A DNA stretch of 64,000 bases from Chaetoderma sp. LZ-2023a (taxonomy: Eukaryota > Mollusca > Caudofoveata > Chaetodermatida > Chaetodermatidae), in the NCBI GenBank assembly GCA_034401795.1, contig JAVVLW010001576.1, forward strand, positions 62,001-126,000, given 5' to 3'. This document shows positions 31,715 to 43,453 of the stretch, in pieces. The notes under the pieces were generated by a model. It was not told the origin of the DNA, made no database searches, and saw only the letters and a program-made list of their open reading frames with translations. The position numbers and the translations under genes are program-made. Each line of letters starts with the position of its first letter. Position 1 is the first letter of the stretch.

Positions 31715-31963
31715 ACTTGAATTGCAGAGTAAATTGTACAACAAACTGGCATATGAATAACAAGAGCAATCAGTGATTTCATGCCATCACCCAACACCTG
31801 CATATTTTATATTTGGTCACCTAAAACACATGAGGACCCACCCACAAACCCATGCATGCATGCATGTGCACACACACATGCACGCACGCGCACACACACA
31901 CATATACAGTGAATTGAAATATTCTCAATAAGTAAATGCAGGGATGAGTGTAATGATAAATAC
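31430..31963. other. Intron 10
   Basis: Contains an (AAT)n/(ATT)n run and short (CA)n runs; no gene seen. Confidence 0.6.
31638..31712. repeat. (AAT)n then (ATT)n inverted microsatellite
   Basis: About twelve AAT units run straight into about twelve ATT units, forming a potential perfect hairpin. Confidence 0.95.
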
Positions 31964-32157
31964 CTTGCATTTGAATATAGCTTAATCTGGTCCCACTCTA
32001 TAACTGATGAAGTGTCCATGGTTGTCTTCTTTTGTTTTAGAACTGGCTTCTGCTTTGTAATTGTTTGAGCTGTGATGGTGTCTCCACCTGCTCCTTGCCA
32101 ATGAAGGATAGCACATCTCTCAGACATAGAACCAAGCTCAAGTATCACAGAATTAAT
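31964..32157 (-). CDS. TRAPPC11: TRAPPC11-like exon 10
   Basis: 194 nt. The acceptor is cgttacag before ATTAATTC and the donor is GCAAG before gtattt. It reads INSVILELGSMSERCAILHW, QGAGGDTITAQ and SSVIEWDQIKLYSNA. The LELG..LNWQGGGGD and VHWDSI pattern of human TRAPPC11 is clear. Confidence 0.9.
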
Positions 32158-33232
32158 CTGTAACGAAGTAGCATATCATCATTATGTTATGTTTACATGA
32201 TACATTTAAACTCTGTGCAACAACTTAGTATCTATAATACATTAAAACTAAGAGAACATCTGTGTTGATGCCTGATGCTATCTTAGATTGAGAGTGAGAA
32301 AGAAACACACACTACCAAGAGAGAAAGACTGGTAAAACGTGATAAAACACGACGCTGAAGTATACCTGACGCTTGTCTTCTGTTGGAGGATGAAAGCCGT
32401 GTCAGGTATATTTCAGTGTCGTGGCATATCACGTTTTTACCAGCTGAAATTAATCAGCAAATTATGGTAGGAGCCAATACAGACAATCTCCAACAAGAGA
32501 TAATCCTGCCACCCTCCACCCCCCCACCCCCACCCCAAACCCATTTCAAAGCCATTTTTCTCACAGAAGTAGCATGCGATGGGGACGATAGGTACTTCGC
32601 CCCATCTTCCCGACCAACATAAATGTAAGAGAAACACGATTTCAAACTGAATAGTCAGGAGCAGTACAGGGATGTCCAAACAGACTAACCCACAGCTCAG
32701 CACTTTACTTTCCTAAGACTTATGTAGAGTAAACAAAAGGACTCGTTAAACTGAGGAACTACCTAACCTTTGGATGGAGCATGCTTCTTACCGCATGACC
32801 AAGGTTCTAAGAGGGGATCCTTGTGCAAACATAAACCCTCGAATCAGGAGAAAAAGGAAGCGTACAGGATATATAATCTCCACACCAGTCATATGGTTAA
32901 GGAGCCCTTAGCCAGTAGGCTGTCCCCCTACCCCTCTGTCGGCCCCCCCCCCCCACCCCTCCCACCCCATCACACATAATAAACTCTTCAAGAGAGGAGA
33001 AAGATAATGGGGGTAATGAGGGCGTGAGGGACAGAGAGAGAGGGGATAGGAGGATGCAAACTGAAGATAGTGAAAGAGAGGGAGAGAGGAGAGGTCGAAG
33101 CTGATTTGACTGATGATATACTATAGTATTGCTGAAAAGACAGCCACTTTACAATTCTTCATTTATGCAAAGAAAGTGGGATAATTTATATCTATTTCAT
33201 ATTTTATTTTAATAAAATATTCATAAAATTAC
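32158..33232. other. Intron 9
   Basis: Contains a foldback repeat (32329-32443) and CCCCACCC-type low-complexity runs near 32520 and 32950; no gene seen. Confidence 0.6.
32329..32443. repeat. Foldback repeat
   Basis: Left arm CTGGTAAAACGTGATAAAAC and a right arm that is its near complement, with CAGGTATA/TATACCTG inside. Related words recur near 49935. Could be a short non-autonomous DNA element. Confidence 0.7.
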
Positions 33233-33403
33233 CTGTAATTGTGATCCCACATCATCGCCAGTTGGCATGAAGGAGAATTTGTAATGTTTCACCTGACCAG
33301 GTACAAGATAGAGGTCAGCACTGCTGGAGCTTACTGCTTCTGACTCCACTGCTGCTGCCGATATACCCTGACGATCAGCGACGACACATGACTGATTATA
33401 GAA
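33233..33403 (-). CDS. TRAPPC11: TRAPPC11-like exon 9
   Basis: 171 nt, phase 0 both ends. The acceptor is cttatttcag before TTCTATAATC and the donor is TTACAG before gtaatt. It reads FYNQSCVVADRQG..SADLYLVPGQVKHYKFSFMP and matches human EYNQFCVIEE..MCLVPGKTRKLLFKF. Confidence 0.92.
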
Positions 33404-33601
33404 CTGAAATAAGCAACGTGTATTCAATAAACATGCGTAAACTTAATCTTTTAATCAGCTCCTACGGAATAGATGAGTCCAGTTTTACCTATGCCCCACC
33501 CATTCCTAGCTAAGCTCCACCCATACTTTGTCTGTGTTGAGATCAACCTATTAAACGCTTAACTCCCTGATTCTTAATTTCTAGCAAACTATACAGGTAA
33601 G

Positions 33602-33700
33602 CTGTTCAATATTTTGAAACTAATGACTGGGTGATGTTGCTGCCTGCCTATGGCAGCAACAGCGCTCAGTCAAATTACAATGTAGTTTCAAATTATTCAA
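33602..33700. repeat. Palindromic repeat P1
   Basis: CTGTTCAATATTTTGAAAC left arm, GTAGTTTCAAATTATTCAA right arm, GGCAGCAACAG core. Preceded by AAACTATACAGGTAAG. Confidence 0.75.
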
Positions 33701-33829
33701 TTGAATGTTTATTAAATAGTAACGACACAATTCGTACAACTTGCCAGACTATTAAGCGTTTATGATGTACCTAGATTCTGCATACACGTTCTGAGGCACA
33801 CCAGCCTAGGGTCTTATCAGCCAAGCCAA

Positions 33830-34138
33830 TTTCCACTAAATTTTTCATACAATTGAAGATTTTTAGCCCAAAGATTTACAGATCAAAATTATGTATACCA
33901 GTTCTGAAGCCTATACCCATAGGGTTGTTCCAGCCACCTTAGCTTGAAATCTGCCAATCGGTTAATGAGGAGTAAAGTTTTGACACTTTCCGATAAATTT
34001 TTCATAAAATCTAAGATTTTCACCCAAAATATTAATCACGTACCATTGTGAATATAAGTTATTAGGATACTCCAATAGGGGCCTTCCAACGCAATTAGGT
34101 TGAAATCCGTCAACCTGTTAATGAGGAGTAGTGTTTTA
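33830..34138. repeat. 157-bp tandem duplication
   Basis: Two diverged units, each with TAAATTTTTCATA, AAGATTTT and a closing GTTAATGAGGAGTA. Confidence 0.8.
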
Positions 34139-34358
34139 AAGGAAAAGTTGATGATGGACAGATGACGGAGGGATGACTAGACTGAAGGATGGACAGACAG
34201 ACAGATGGTCACCATGCCATAAGCTCACTGAAAGTCCTGGTGAGCTAATAATGATTATATTTTAGCTAACTTGCAACGTTGAAAGCATTAGTATTGAAAT
34301 TGATAATTATGACACTGGGCAGACTGATACAAGATGTTTATCATTAGATGACACGCAC

Positions 34359-34416
34359 CTGGTTGCTGAGCATGATACACAGTTTGGAGAATCTAATGGG
34401 AAACTGGCAATGTGAT
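34359..34416 (-). CDS. TRAPPC11: TRAPPC11-like exon 8
   Basis: 58 nt. The acceptor is caatgtttcag before ATCACATTGC and the donor is AACCAG before gtgcgt. It completes Arg from exon 7, then reads SHCQFPIRFSKLCIMLSNQ, very close to human DCPHPIRFSKLCVSFNNQ. Confidence 0.92.
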
Positions 34417-34678
34417 CTGAAACATTGTAATATACAGAGCAGTGATTATCAAATACATAAATAAATATTTGAAGAATTTTGTGTCTCAGCGCGCGCACGC
34501 ACGCACACACACACACACTTTACTGGGATTAAGGGTGTCCAATTAAAGTGTTACTACTTCAATCTGCAGTTGTTACTCGAAAATGTGAAAGCTTTCACCA
34601 AAAGGAAATTTGTAGCTTTTTTAGAAGCTAAACATCGTTAAAAATTTCATAAACAAGTTTATTTGATTCTAAACTATA
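34417..34678. other. Intron 7 segment with a (GCAC)n/(AC)n run
   Basis: Short microsatellite at 34490-34517; nothing else seen. Confidence 0.6.
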
Positions 34679-36333
34679 CACATGTGCAAAAGTTAAGCAC
34701 CACCCTATTTTTACGCACATGCGAGGGTATATTCATGTGCTATGAAGAAAGCAATAGCATAAACATTTATGTACCCATCCATCTTAGTGCAAGAGGTAAT
34801 AATGCAACTAGAGGAATGCTGATTATGATGGTGGGGAAACACTGTATGTTTTTGTTTGAACTTGAAAACGAGGCCTGAATATGGTTACGTTGACACAACT
34901 GACAACTATTGCCCTACAGTTGACACACGTGGCTAGATTGTCATTAATGGTGTCTGAAAACTAAGTTTAACATCTGTGCACGAGTTTGAGACTGTCATTA
35001 TTAATACCGGGTATATCCACCTTGTGCCTGGATGACGGCCTGGACACGACGTCTCATGCTGGTCACCAACCGACTGATACACCATTGTGGTATTCGTTGC
35101 CATTCAAGATGGAGTGCGTCTGTTAATTCCTGTAGGTTCTGCACAGGAGGATCCCTCCTTCTCACCATGTTTCCCAGAATGTCCCAGATATGCTCAATAG
35201 GGTTCATGTCAGGGCTCCTTGCTGGCCATGGTAGGGTTTCGATGGCATTCTGGCGGAGGTATTCATGCACAGCTCTAGCACGATGTGGTCGGGCGTTGTC
35301 ATCCATGAATATAGGGTGGGTTCCAGGTGCATGATTTACAAAATGAGGGACCACAACTCTATCCAGTATGGAATCTTGATATCTTTGTCCATTTAGTGTT
35401 CCAGGTACAGTCAACAGATCCAGCTTACAATCAAATGAGATGCACCCCCATATCATAACGGAACCTCCACCAAATGGAACTTCTTCCATGATGTTACGTT
35501 GGTCGTACGCCGTGCGTCTGGACATCCATACACGAGTTCGACCATCTGTGGCATGAAGCAGGAACCGACTTTCATCGGACCAGTGTACCCGTCTCCAGGA
35601 TCTCATGTTCCAGTGTCTTCTTTCGTTGCACCACCTCAGACGCTCCTCTTTGTGGTGTGCAGTGAGGAGAGGACGTCTGACAGGTCTCCTAGCTTTCATG
35701 CCAGCAGCACAGTCTCCTTTTGACGGTAGACATTGACACTCTATTGCGCGTTTCCAATTGCTGGCTGAGCACTCTGCTGTTGGTGAATGGAGATCTCCTA
35801 ACAAGGCGTACTAGGGCTCGATCATCACGGGCAGTAGTCTTCTTCGGTCTTCCAGATCTAGGTCTGTCCTTCACCTCGTTAGTTTGCCCATGTTTTGCAA
35901 TCAAACGACTGATTACAGTATGGTTAATGTTCAGCTGTCTGCCAATCTCTCTGCATGACATACCAGTGGTATGCATGCCTATGATTTGCCATTTCACACG
36001 ATCACTTAACCTTCGTCTTGCCATAGCGGTTCACAATCATGAGCTAATTCTCTCTGTACAAATAAACCACGGTCATGAACACAAAATTCCTAATCTTGTC
36101 GTCTAAATCTGTATGTAATGTTCTACACCTCAAACTGGACTTTTACATAACTGAACACATGTGCTGTTTCCCGCCACGCACGGACATCAAGCGGCGTGAA
36201 GTCATGCATGCATGTGCATTTCGTACTTGGAATTATGTCAGCTAACGCGGGGACAAAAAGTATGGCAGCCTAGTTGTACCATCATGTTTCTACGTTCTAT
36301 TGTTTTTGCTGGTGCTTAACTTTTGCACAGGTG
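34679..36333 (-). mobile_element. Tc1-like DNA transposon
   Basis: About 1.65 kb with 24-bp terminal inverted repeats (CACATGTGCAAAAGTTAAGC and complement, one mismatch) flanked by TA on both sides. It carries a DD34E transposase broken by a frameshift. It lies in intron 7, same orientation as the host gene. Confidence 0.93.
35001..36024 (-). pseudogene. Tc1-like transposase, frameshifted
   Basis: ATG at 36024 (MARRRLSDRVKWQIIGMHTT). The N-terminal paired helix-turn-helix with the GRPKKT linker is intact to about 35715, then the frame shifts near 35705-35715. The catalytic part continues in another frame: HWSDESRF (first Asp), FMDDNARPH (second Asp) and SPDMNPIEHIWD (Glu), i.e. DD34E. It ends VIQAQGGYTRY. 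All three catalytic acids remain. Length would be about 340 residues, normal for Tc1. Confidence 0.92.
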
Positions 36334-36364
36334 TATATATGATAAATATTTAGTATAGTTTTAC

Positions 36365-36437
36365 CTGAGATAAACATCAATGCAGACTTGATTATCAGCA
36401 CTGAATGACATGGAACAGAATGTGGCTTTACATTCAA
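36365..36437 (-). CDS. TRAPPC11: TRAPPC11-like exon 7
   Basis: 73 nt. The acceptor is tatatttcag before TTGAATGT and the donor is CTCAG before gtaaaa. It completes Val from exon 6, then reads ECKATFCSMSFSADNQVCID and VYL, corresponding to human QCKAKF..DIYLK. Confidence 0.87.
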
Positions 36438-36740
36438 CTGAAATATAAACATTATGTTAAGGTTAGCTGAGGCAATCATAAGACTGAATAAGTGATTAAT
36501 ATGGGAACACAATACTTTTCAACGGACTTATCTCTAAAAGGTCAGAAATCACAAATTCTGTTAAATATTCTGAAACCAATTTCACTAGGAGCTATTGTTG
36601 TAGTGAAAATAGTTTCAAAATATTCAAAGGCTTTCCTTGAAATTGCGACATTGGAATTTCAAAGGTTAAAAGCATATAGAGAAATTCATGCACAAAAACA
36701 CTACATTTCTGTATACCCTAAAACAAACTATTCTTGGTGA
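36438..36740. other. Intron 6 segment with a P1 hairpin
   Basis: A short P1 copy at 36558-36630 (TAAATATTCTGAAACCAATT and complement). DIRS C follows. Confidence 0.65.
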
Positions 36741-36965
36741 AATAAACGAAATCTAGGATTTCTTTTTTCACGAGAGAGTTGATACTTACCTCCCTAATAC
36801 TTTTGATATTGCTAAATATTGGCTTTCACTCAATAAACACTCAGATTAAAACAGTTAGGTGCCCCTACTGGGCAGGGAGTCAGAGCGTAGTCTGGCGGAT
36901 GCCAGCCCCACCACCGCGCATGCGCAGACTAGCACTTCCTCTGACTAGATTATTGGCTGACACAC
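36741..36965 (-). repeat. 3' inverted terminal repeat of DIRS C
   Basis: Begins AAACGAAATCTAGGATTTC, virtually identical to 12183-12404. Confidence 0.9.
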
Positions 36966-37025
36966 ATGCAACTATTAAGAGCCTGAAGACCGAGCCTCTG
37001 TGGGGTGGAGAGGCCGGGTCCGTAT

Positions 37026-37127
37026 CTAGGGAGGTAAGTATCAACTCTCTCGTGAAAAAAGAAATCCTAGATTTCGTTTATTTCACTTCAAGAGTATACT
37101 TACCTCCCTAATACTTTTGATATTGCC
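37026..37127. repeat. ICR of DIRS C
   Basis: Fused complements of both element ends, identical in layout to 12470-12570. Confidence 0.88.
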
Positions 37128-37664
37128 AGAATTCGAAAGTGAATCTGGCGGGAGGGAGGCGAGGTCAAAAGACCAGCTCATCCCTATACGCTTTTCTGCG
37201 TTTAAGGCACTTAAACTTCTGAAACTGTACGAAAAACAGTCAGGATTTGACTAACCATCGGATAACACCACCGATGTATGAGAGATGACCGAATGTCATA
37301 TGCGCTCCCCCCCCCCCCCCCTCCTTCCTGGGAGGAAGAGTCGACTGACCTCAATGTCCTATACGCTCTCTACGTACAAGTGCCATGTACTACAGGACAG
37401 AGACGAAAAAGCTCCATTTTCGTAAACTCTCAACAATGAACCACACAAATACACAAACCATCACCATATTAATAACGGGTAACGTGACAATACAATCAAC
37501 AACGGACAACACATGAACAAGACTGACCTTGTTGAAATGGCTGCTGACATCATCTTCCCATTGGTGAAGACTGATGCAGGCCCAAAAAAGTGGGTGTTTC
37601 CATAAATTAATTGTGAAATATATAAGCAATGAGGAAAAAACCTCCTCAAAAAATATAAACCGAG
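37128..37664 (-). other. 3' untranslated region of DIRS C
   Basis: Equivalent to 12571-13099, with a longer C-run near 37307. Confidence 0.7.
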
Positions 37665-38678
37665 TTATTTTTTCAAAATCGACAAGGCGAGAGGATTAGA
37701 GATGTCACGGAGATAATGGTCTGTAAAACTTGACTCACAGTGCCACTGAGCCACCGACATAATATCATCCACAGGGACCCCATTAAATAGGGCAGTGGAT
37801 GTCACTACGCCGCGGACACTGTGAGCCTTGGCCACGTCAACCTGCTTCCCGGTGGTGGATTTATGGCAAAACTGAATGCATTCTACAATCCACCTGGAAA
37901 TGGTGTCCTTAGAAGCCCTGCCATGGGGTTCAATATATGACAACCATAACGCTGACTGATCGGTGCGCCACTCCGCCATACGTTGCTTGTACCGGCAAAG
38001 CGCCTGGACAGGACACCATGCTTTAGAATTAGGATCATATCTAGTTAAAGCAGGCAAAATAATAGGTTGACCTGGATATTTCAACGACTGATTTTTAGCC
38101 AAGAAATTAATCCTAGGTAGCAGCTTAAGGCCTTCCCCTGAAACCACAAAACGGTCATCCTCGGCTGATAAGGCATGAATTTCACTCCTACGCCTAGCCG
38201 AGGCCGCAGCAATTAAAAACACAGTCTTCAGTGTTAATAGTTTCATAGAAATGGAACTAAGTGGTTCAAAAGGCTTATCACCTAGTACTTGAAGCACTAG
38301 CGATAAACTCCAAGACGGAATCACCGGTGGATTCCTTGGTCTTAGATTGCCCATGCCTTTAACTAATACATTTAATGTATTTACTTCATCACTTCCCCTC
38401 TTAGCCAAGCAAGGAATAACAGACATTAATGCTGACTTATAACCAGCAATAGAGTTAGGCTTGAGGCTATAGGCATCATAGAGGTGACAGAGGAAATCAG
38501 CTACTACTTGAATAGATGAATCCATTGGATCAATACATCTTTTTGAGCACCATTCTGCAAATCTGTTGATTTTATAATTATATGCTCTGGAGGTTGACCC
38601 CCTCCTGGCTTTGGCCATAAACATGGCTGCTTGCTCAGAAAAGCCCTCCTTAATTCTAGATTCCTTGACAACATCCAC
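37665..38678 (-). CDS. DIRS tyrosine recombinase, copy C
   Basis: Same organisation as in copy A: GFSEQAAMFMAKARRG, YKINRFAEWC, ASARRRSEIHAL, AHSVRG, QWHCESS, FTDHYLRD. No internal stops; catalytic Arg, His, Arg, His and Tyr all present. The frame stays open to 40562 but overlaps RT above about 38678. It ends LALSILKK. Confidence 0.88.
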   Translation of the reverse strand: MDVVKESRIKEGFSEQAAMFMAKARRGSTSRAYNYKINRFAEWCSKRCIDPMDSSIQVVADFLCHLYDAYSLKPNSIAGYKSALMSVIPCLAKRGSDEVNTLNVLVKGMGNLRPRNPPVIPSWSLSLVLQVLGDKPFEPLSSISMKLLTLKTVFLIAAASARRRSEIHALSAEDDRFVVSGEGLKLLPRINFLAKNQSLKYPGQPIILPALTRYDPNSKAWCPVQALCRYKQRMAEWRTDQSALWLSYIEPHGRASKDTISRWIVECIQFCHKSTTGKQVDVAKAHSVRGVVTSTALFNGVPVDDIMSVAQWHCESSFTDHYLRDISNPLALSILKK

Positions 38679-40885
38679 GCAGTCAATCTGAACATTGACG
38701 GATTGTTGTGAAGGACCTTGCCCTGGAAGATAATATCGTCCATCAGAGGCAGAGGAACCGGATTGCAGACCAGAAGGTCCAGCAGATCCGTATACCATGA
38801 TCGGCTTGGCCAATCCGGGGCGATCAGAAGCACTTGGCATTCCTCTTGTCTGATTTTCTGAAGAATTTTTGGAATCAGGATTGCTGGAGGGAATGCGTAT
38901 GCATACATTCTCCCCCAGCTGATAGCTAACGCATCTGTTGCGAAAGCGCTTGGATCCGGAATCGGAGAGACGTACGTCGTCATCTTCGCATTCTTCTTCG
39001 TTGCGAACAAATCGATGTTGGGTTTCCCCCAATGGTCGAACAGACGATCCGCCACACATTGATTTAGTTGCCATTCCGTGGGTAAAACACTCATCCTTCG
39101 GCTCAATGAGTCTGCTAGCAGGTTTAACCTTCCCGGAATATGAACTGCTTTCAAGGTAATCTGGTGATCCAGACACCAACAAAGCAGTCTCCATGTCATC
39201 ATACAGAGACTGGGCGACTTCGTTCCGCCCTGGCGGTTTATGTAAGTCACAACTGTTGAGTTGTCTGAACGAATAAGAACAATCTTGCCCTGAACTTTCT
39301 GTAAGAAATGTTCCAGGCCCAGGACTACTGCTCTTAGCTCCAGTAGATTTATATGTTCCTTTGACTGTTCCAGATTCCAAAGCCCTGATATCGTGGACTC
39401 TTCCAGGCAAGCCCCCCAGCCCTCCATCGATGCATCTGTATACACAGTCACCTGAGGGTGGGGAGGGGTCAGCATAACCCCCACCAAGAGATTCTCTGTG
39501 AGCAACCACCATTGCAGGTGGTGAATCAGAGGCGCCAACACTGACACGTTCGAGTCCAGCGAACCTGTACTCTGGGTCCATTGTGTCATGAGAAACAACT
39601 GGATCGGCCGCCTGCGTAAGGCGGCCTGAGGAATGACTGGTTCCAAAGAAACCATCAACCCCAGCATTCTCAAGTAAACCCGTGCCAGGACATGACGACT
39701 GTCGCACACTGACTGAATTAACGAGATGAGTTTCTGCACTCTCTCTTGAGTAGGATAAACATATCCCGTCTCCAGATCGAAGAACATTCCCAGGTAAACA
39801 AACCTCTGGGATGGAGTCAGCTCTGATTTCGGAAAATTTATCATCCAGCCCAAATCCGAGAGAGTTTTCAAAACAATCACCAGATTGGCCGATAAAGCTT
39901 CCTTGTCGTGTGCCTTTAACAACCAGTCGTCTATGTACGTGTGGACTGCTATGCTTCTCCTGCGGAGGTATGCTGTGATCGCAAGAACCACACGGGTGAA
40001 AACCCGAGGAGCCATGGAAATTCCGAAGGGCAACACCCTGAATTCCCACTGTCTGCCCTGGAATGCAAATCTCAGGAAGCGACAGAAACTCCTGTGGATG
40101 GGGATGTGGAAATAAGCGTCCTTCAAATCTATCGACGCCGTCCACATCCCCCTCTCCAACCCCGCCAACACCGAGCGCACCGTTTCCATCTTGAAACTGG
40201 GCGTCTCGATGAACTTGTTCAATGGCTTGAGGTTGAGAATCGGTCTCCACCCTCCGGTGCGTTTTGTTACTAAGAACAGGGTTGAATAGAAGCCCGGACA
40301 CCTTTGTGCCGGCTGAATAGCTCCCTTTTGTACGAGGGAATCTATCTCCTCCTCGATACACAACCTTTGCTCTGGATCTCTCGGAATGGGAGTCCAGACT
40401 GGCACTAGAGACAGTCGCGACGGCGGGCCTGTCATCCACTCTGGATGATACCCGACGGAAAGCCATCGCAAGACTAAACGGTCCTGAGTTAACCGTTCCC
40501 ACTCTTGCATGTGGTCGGCTAGCCGGCCTCCCACCGGTCCACCTAGGGACAGAGGTGGACACGAGGCATGCAAGAGCGGCACTGTCCCCGTCGCCATAAA
40601 CACCGGAGTGGTTCTTACCGCGGTAACCGTCCCGTCAGGACCGATAACCACGCCCAGATCCTCGCGCGCCCCGCCCCGCCCCGCGCGCACCTCGGTGCGC
40701 GGGCGGCTGCCTGGCTGACGGCGCCTGAGGAACCTGCGCCCCCCTCGCTGCTGGCCGAATCGCACGCGGCCGAGGCCGACGCTGCGACGGTGGCTGGCCT
40801 CTGACTTGGCCAGCACCACCTCGAGCCTGCAGGGGACGATACGCAGGGGGCGCGGCGCGAACGTTAGCACGACGCAGCACCTCAA
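38504..40885 (-). CDS. DIRS reverse transcriptase/RNase H frame, copy C
   Basis: 793 open codons. The extra 5' codons compared with A overlap the Gag end in another frame and are probably not translated as such. RT motifs SIDLKDAYFHIPI, LPFGIS and HTYIDDWLLKA, RNase H VYTDASMEGWGA and LIRSDNSTVV, then the degenerate methyltransferase-like stretch with AYAFPPAILIP. No ATG start in the expected place; frame relations to Gag (+1) and recombinase (-1) are as in copy A. Confidence 0.9.
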   Translation of the reverse strand: MRCCVVLTFAPRPLRIVPCRLEVVLAKSEASHRRSVGLGRVRFGQQRGGRRFLRRRQPGSRPRTEVRAGRGGAREDLGVVIGPDGTVTAVRTTPVFMATGTVPLLHASCPPLSLGGPVGGRLADHMQEWERLTQDRLVLRWLSVGYHPEWMTGPPSRLSLVPVWTPIPRDPEQRLCIEEEIDSLVQKGAIQPAQRCPGFYSTLFLVTKRTGGWRPILNLKPLNKFIETPSFKMETVRSVLAGLERGMWTASIDLKDAYFHIPIHRSFCRFLRFAFQGRQWEFRVLPFGISMAPRVFTRVVLAITAYLRRRSIAVHTYIDDWLLKAHDKEALSANLVIVLKTLSDLGWMINFPKSELTPSQRFVYLGMFFDLETGYVYPTQERVQKLISLIQSVCDSRHVLARVYLRMLGLMVSLEPVIPQAALRRRPIQLFLMTQWTQSTGSLDSNVSVLAPLIHHLQWWLLTENLLVGVMLTPPHPQVTVYTDASMEGWGACLEESTISGLWNLEQSKEHINLLELRAVVLGLEHFLQKVQGKIVLIRSDNSTVVTYINRQGGTKSPSLCMMTWRLLCWCLDHQITLKAVHIPGRLNLLADSLSRRMSVLPTEWQLNQCVADRLFDHWGKPNIDLFATKKNAKMTTYVSPIPDPSAFATDALAISWGRMYAYAFPPAILIPKILQKIRQEECQVLLIAPDWPSRSWYTDLLDLLVCNPVPLPLMDDIIFQGKVLHNNPSMFRLTAWMLSRNLELRRAFLSKQPCLWPKPGGGQPPEHIIIKSTDLQNGAQKDVLIQWIHLFK

Positions 40886-42694
40886 ACTGCTCGCGCAGCG
40901 CCCTCTGGTTATTCACCAGGGTGACCGTCTCCTGGAGGTGTCGACATCCCTCACCTCCAAAAAGACCAGGACCCGTCATAGGCGTCGCAGTAGCCTATTG
41001 TACAGGTCCTGAGACGGGCACAGATTGTCCAGGGCAAACGTGCGTCTTGCCCGGACACTCCTGGTCACCGCCCGAGTCATACAGTCCAGCGCCAGGTTAA
41101 TACCATCCTGGATGGCTCGCTGGACCGTGACCGGACTTGGCTGGCGCGACGCGGATGCCGTTACTACCCCCTGTAACAGCTGGGAGACGTGGGACAGAGC
41201 GGCAATCGAAGCCCTCCCACTCTCCTCCGCATCACGCAACGCGGTATTCGCCGAACGCAACGCGTTCGAGCACAAGACCCCCGTGTCAGAACGGGAGCCT
41301 GGCCGCGCATCCTCACCCAAAGCCGCGCGGTCATCCACGCTGGGCTTGGGTACCACACCGTACCGCTGGTAATCCAGGGGCACGATGCGACAACGCCTGG
41401 CCACCTCGCGAGGGGCCTTCGCGAGACGTCCACTCGACTTAATGGACGACTCCGCCGCCTCGAACATGTCAACGACATGCTCCGCCAGCGGCAGAGAAGG
41501 CATAGCGTTAGCAGTCGGTTTCCCAGCTAACCACGGCCTGTGGTCACGCTGGCTAGTCGACTGCTCCACGGGCAGATCAGGCCTAACGCTCACCAACCAC
41601 TGGCAAGCGTCAGACCAATCCTCCTCCGTGGCTAACTGCGAGCGCTCTACAAGACGGGGGCCTTCGTCTTCCTCCTGAGCGCAAGCAGCAGAGCTTGACG
41701 GCGGGTACGCTGATACACCTGGCAAGCCAGGGAAAACATGCGGGCCTGACAGCACCGGCATGACAATATCACTGGTTTGACCAGGAGCAGGCGCCGTGGC
41801 AGAGCGCGGGGCACATACCGCCCCACCACGGGCCCGGCCAGCACCAGCAACACCCTCGGCAAGCCGAGGTATGCGGTACCGCTGGCCATCAGCAGCGCCC
41901 TGGGCCACCACCTGAGCCGCGGACTCTACTCCAGGGTGAGTAAAACCGTGGAAGAAGCCGCCTGTATTCCCCGCGAGGGGTGCACAAACGTCTTCATCCA
42001 TGTCCACGTCGTCAGACGGCGACCCTAGCAGGTAATCTTCATCACCCTGGTCAGAAAGATTAGACCCCGGGTCAGCAAAGAGAGCTAACCCGGGCTGACC
42101 AGGAACGGTGCCATTGGAGGTACTGGCCACCGCGGCGTGCGGATACCCCTGGACTGATAAGCAGCCCGCGGGTTCCAGCGACAGCCGTCCACGGTCCCCT
42201 ATCGGCGCGGCAATAAGCCTGCTGCCAGGGTCGTGGAACGCCCCCTCTAATGGGGCCACCTCTGAATCGTCGAACAACGGAAGCGGTCTAAGGAAAACCG
42301 ATCCAGAGGCGGGGATTACCTGCTCCGAAGCCGATGATGAGGACAGTAAAGGATTTGGTCCAGGAAGCATGCCACGAAGCAACTCTGGAACCAAATCCTT
42401 TATTGTCCTCTTCATCTCTCCCAACATCTCGGTCCGGAAGGCCTCCATATCCACCGCGGACGAGGCCTTCCCCTTACCCTTCCTACTTACAACCTCTCGT
42501 TTCCGCTTCTTCTTCTTCTCCTCCTCTACCACCTTGTCCGTCGCCTGCAAGCACAAGAATTCGGACATTAACTCGCCCCCCCAGTGCTTACATATCTCAC
42601 AATTACCCGAGGGACCACAAGGGCTACATTGATAGCAAAGATGAGGCAAGAACTTATCATGCAGAAATCGTCCACAGGACGCGCAACCCGGTCC
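40635..42694 (-). pseudogene. DIRS Gag main exon, copy C, with one frameshift
   Basis: Opens at an acceptor-like CCCTGTTTCAG (42694) with the same zinc-ribbon cysteines as A (CASCGRF, CYQCSPCGPSGNCEIC). It runs to 40976, where a 1-nt deletion relative to copy A near 40985 gives a stop after YNRLLRRL. The tail (GPGLFGGEGCRHLQETV to RGSGRGYRS) continues in another frame. Otherwise intact, so the loss is recent. Confidence 0.82.
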
Positions 42695-43453
42695 CTGAAA
42701 CAGGGCAAAGGACGAGGAGTATGAGCAAACTAGTTAAGCTTAGACACTCAAACCAACTCAAAGAGAAGGAAAACGATCATAAAGATCAATATACATCAGA
42801 AACCAGCATTGCAACTTGAATTGCTGATAAATACATAGCCAGGCTGATTATGACGTCATTAATCCCGTGACAGGAAAAAATCGATCCCAACAAACATCCA
42901 AGTGCGAGGACGAATTGTATGCTGAATGGATACGTCGACTACACAACCATCAGATACACATAGATAACTCTTTTCTGGCAAAAATGTTAATTATCTCCCT
43001 TTGCTTACTATAATTAACATCACCACATTATCAATAACTAGATACCTGACACCTTGTATAGACAAACCATCCAACGTGACGAACTGGAGTACTCCACCAC
43101 CTGCACGCCTCTTAACTCTCTCCACCTCATGGGGAAGGAATTGGATCAAGAGGGCAAAGCGAGAAGACCTTTATACTAGGCCTCCAACTCACTGGACATA
43201 AATCATTTGGTTAGATAACCTAACAGTGTTAGTAGGAAATGGAACCATGGTGGAGAGAAAACTAACTCTCTGCTGCTGTGATGCCACCACCTAGCGTCAT
43301 ACAGACCTGTGGACATAAACAGAAAGAGAAATTAGCCTTAGGTAGCACCGAGTTGACATAAACCAACTAACCAAGGCGCTTATCACGGTAAACGCGAGTC
43401 CCGGAAACACAATACACCGGGAAAGAAAACTCGCTAATTTTACTAGAAGTCAC

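Larger units (their letters stand above)
33404..34358. other. Intron 8
   Basis: Holds a P1 hairpin (33602-33700) within a longer dispersed repeat shared with 48780-49060, and a 157-bp tandem repeat (33830-34138). Confidence 0.65.

Noticed and set aside
31471-31803. Open frames with runs of Ile, Leu or Asn
   Set aside because: They translate the AAT/ATT microsatellite.
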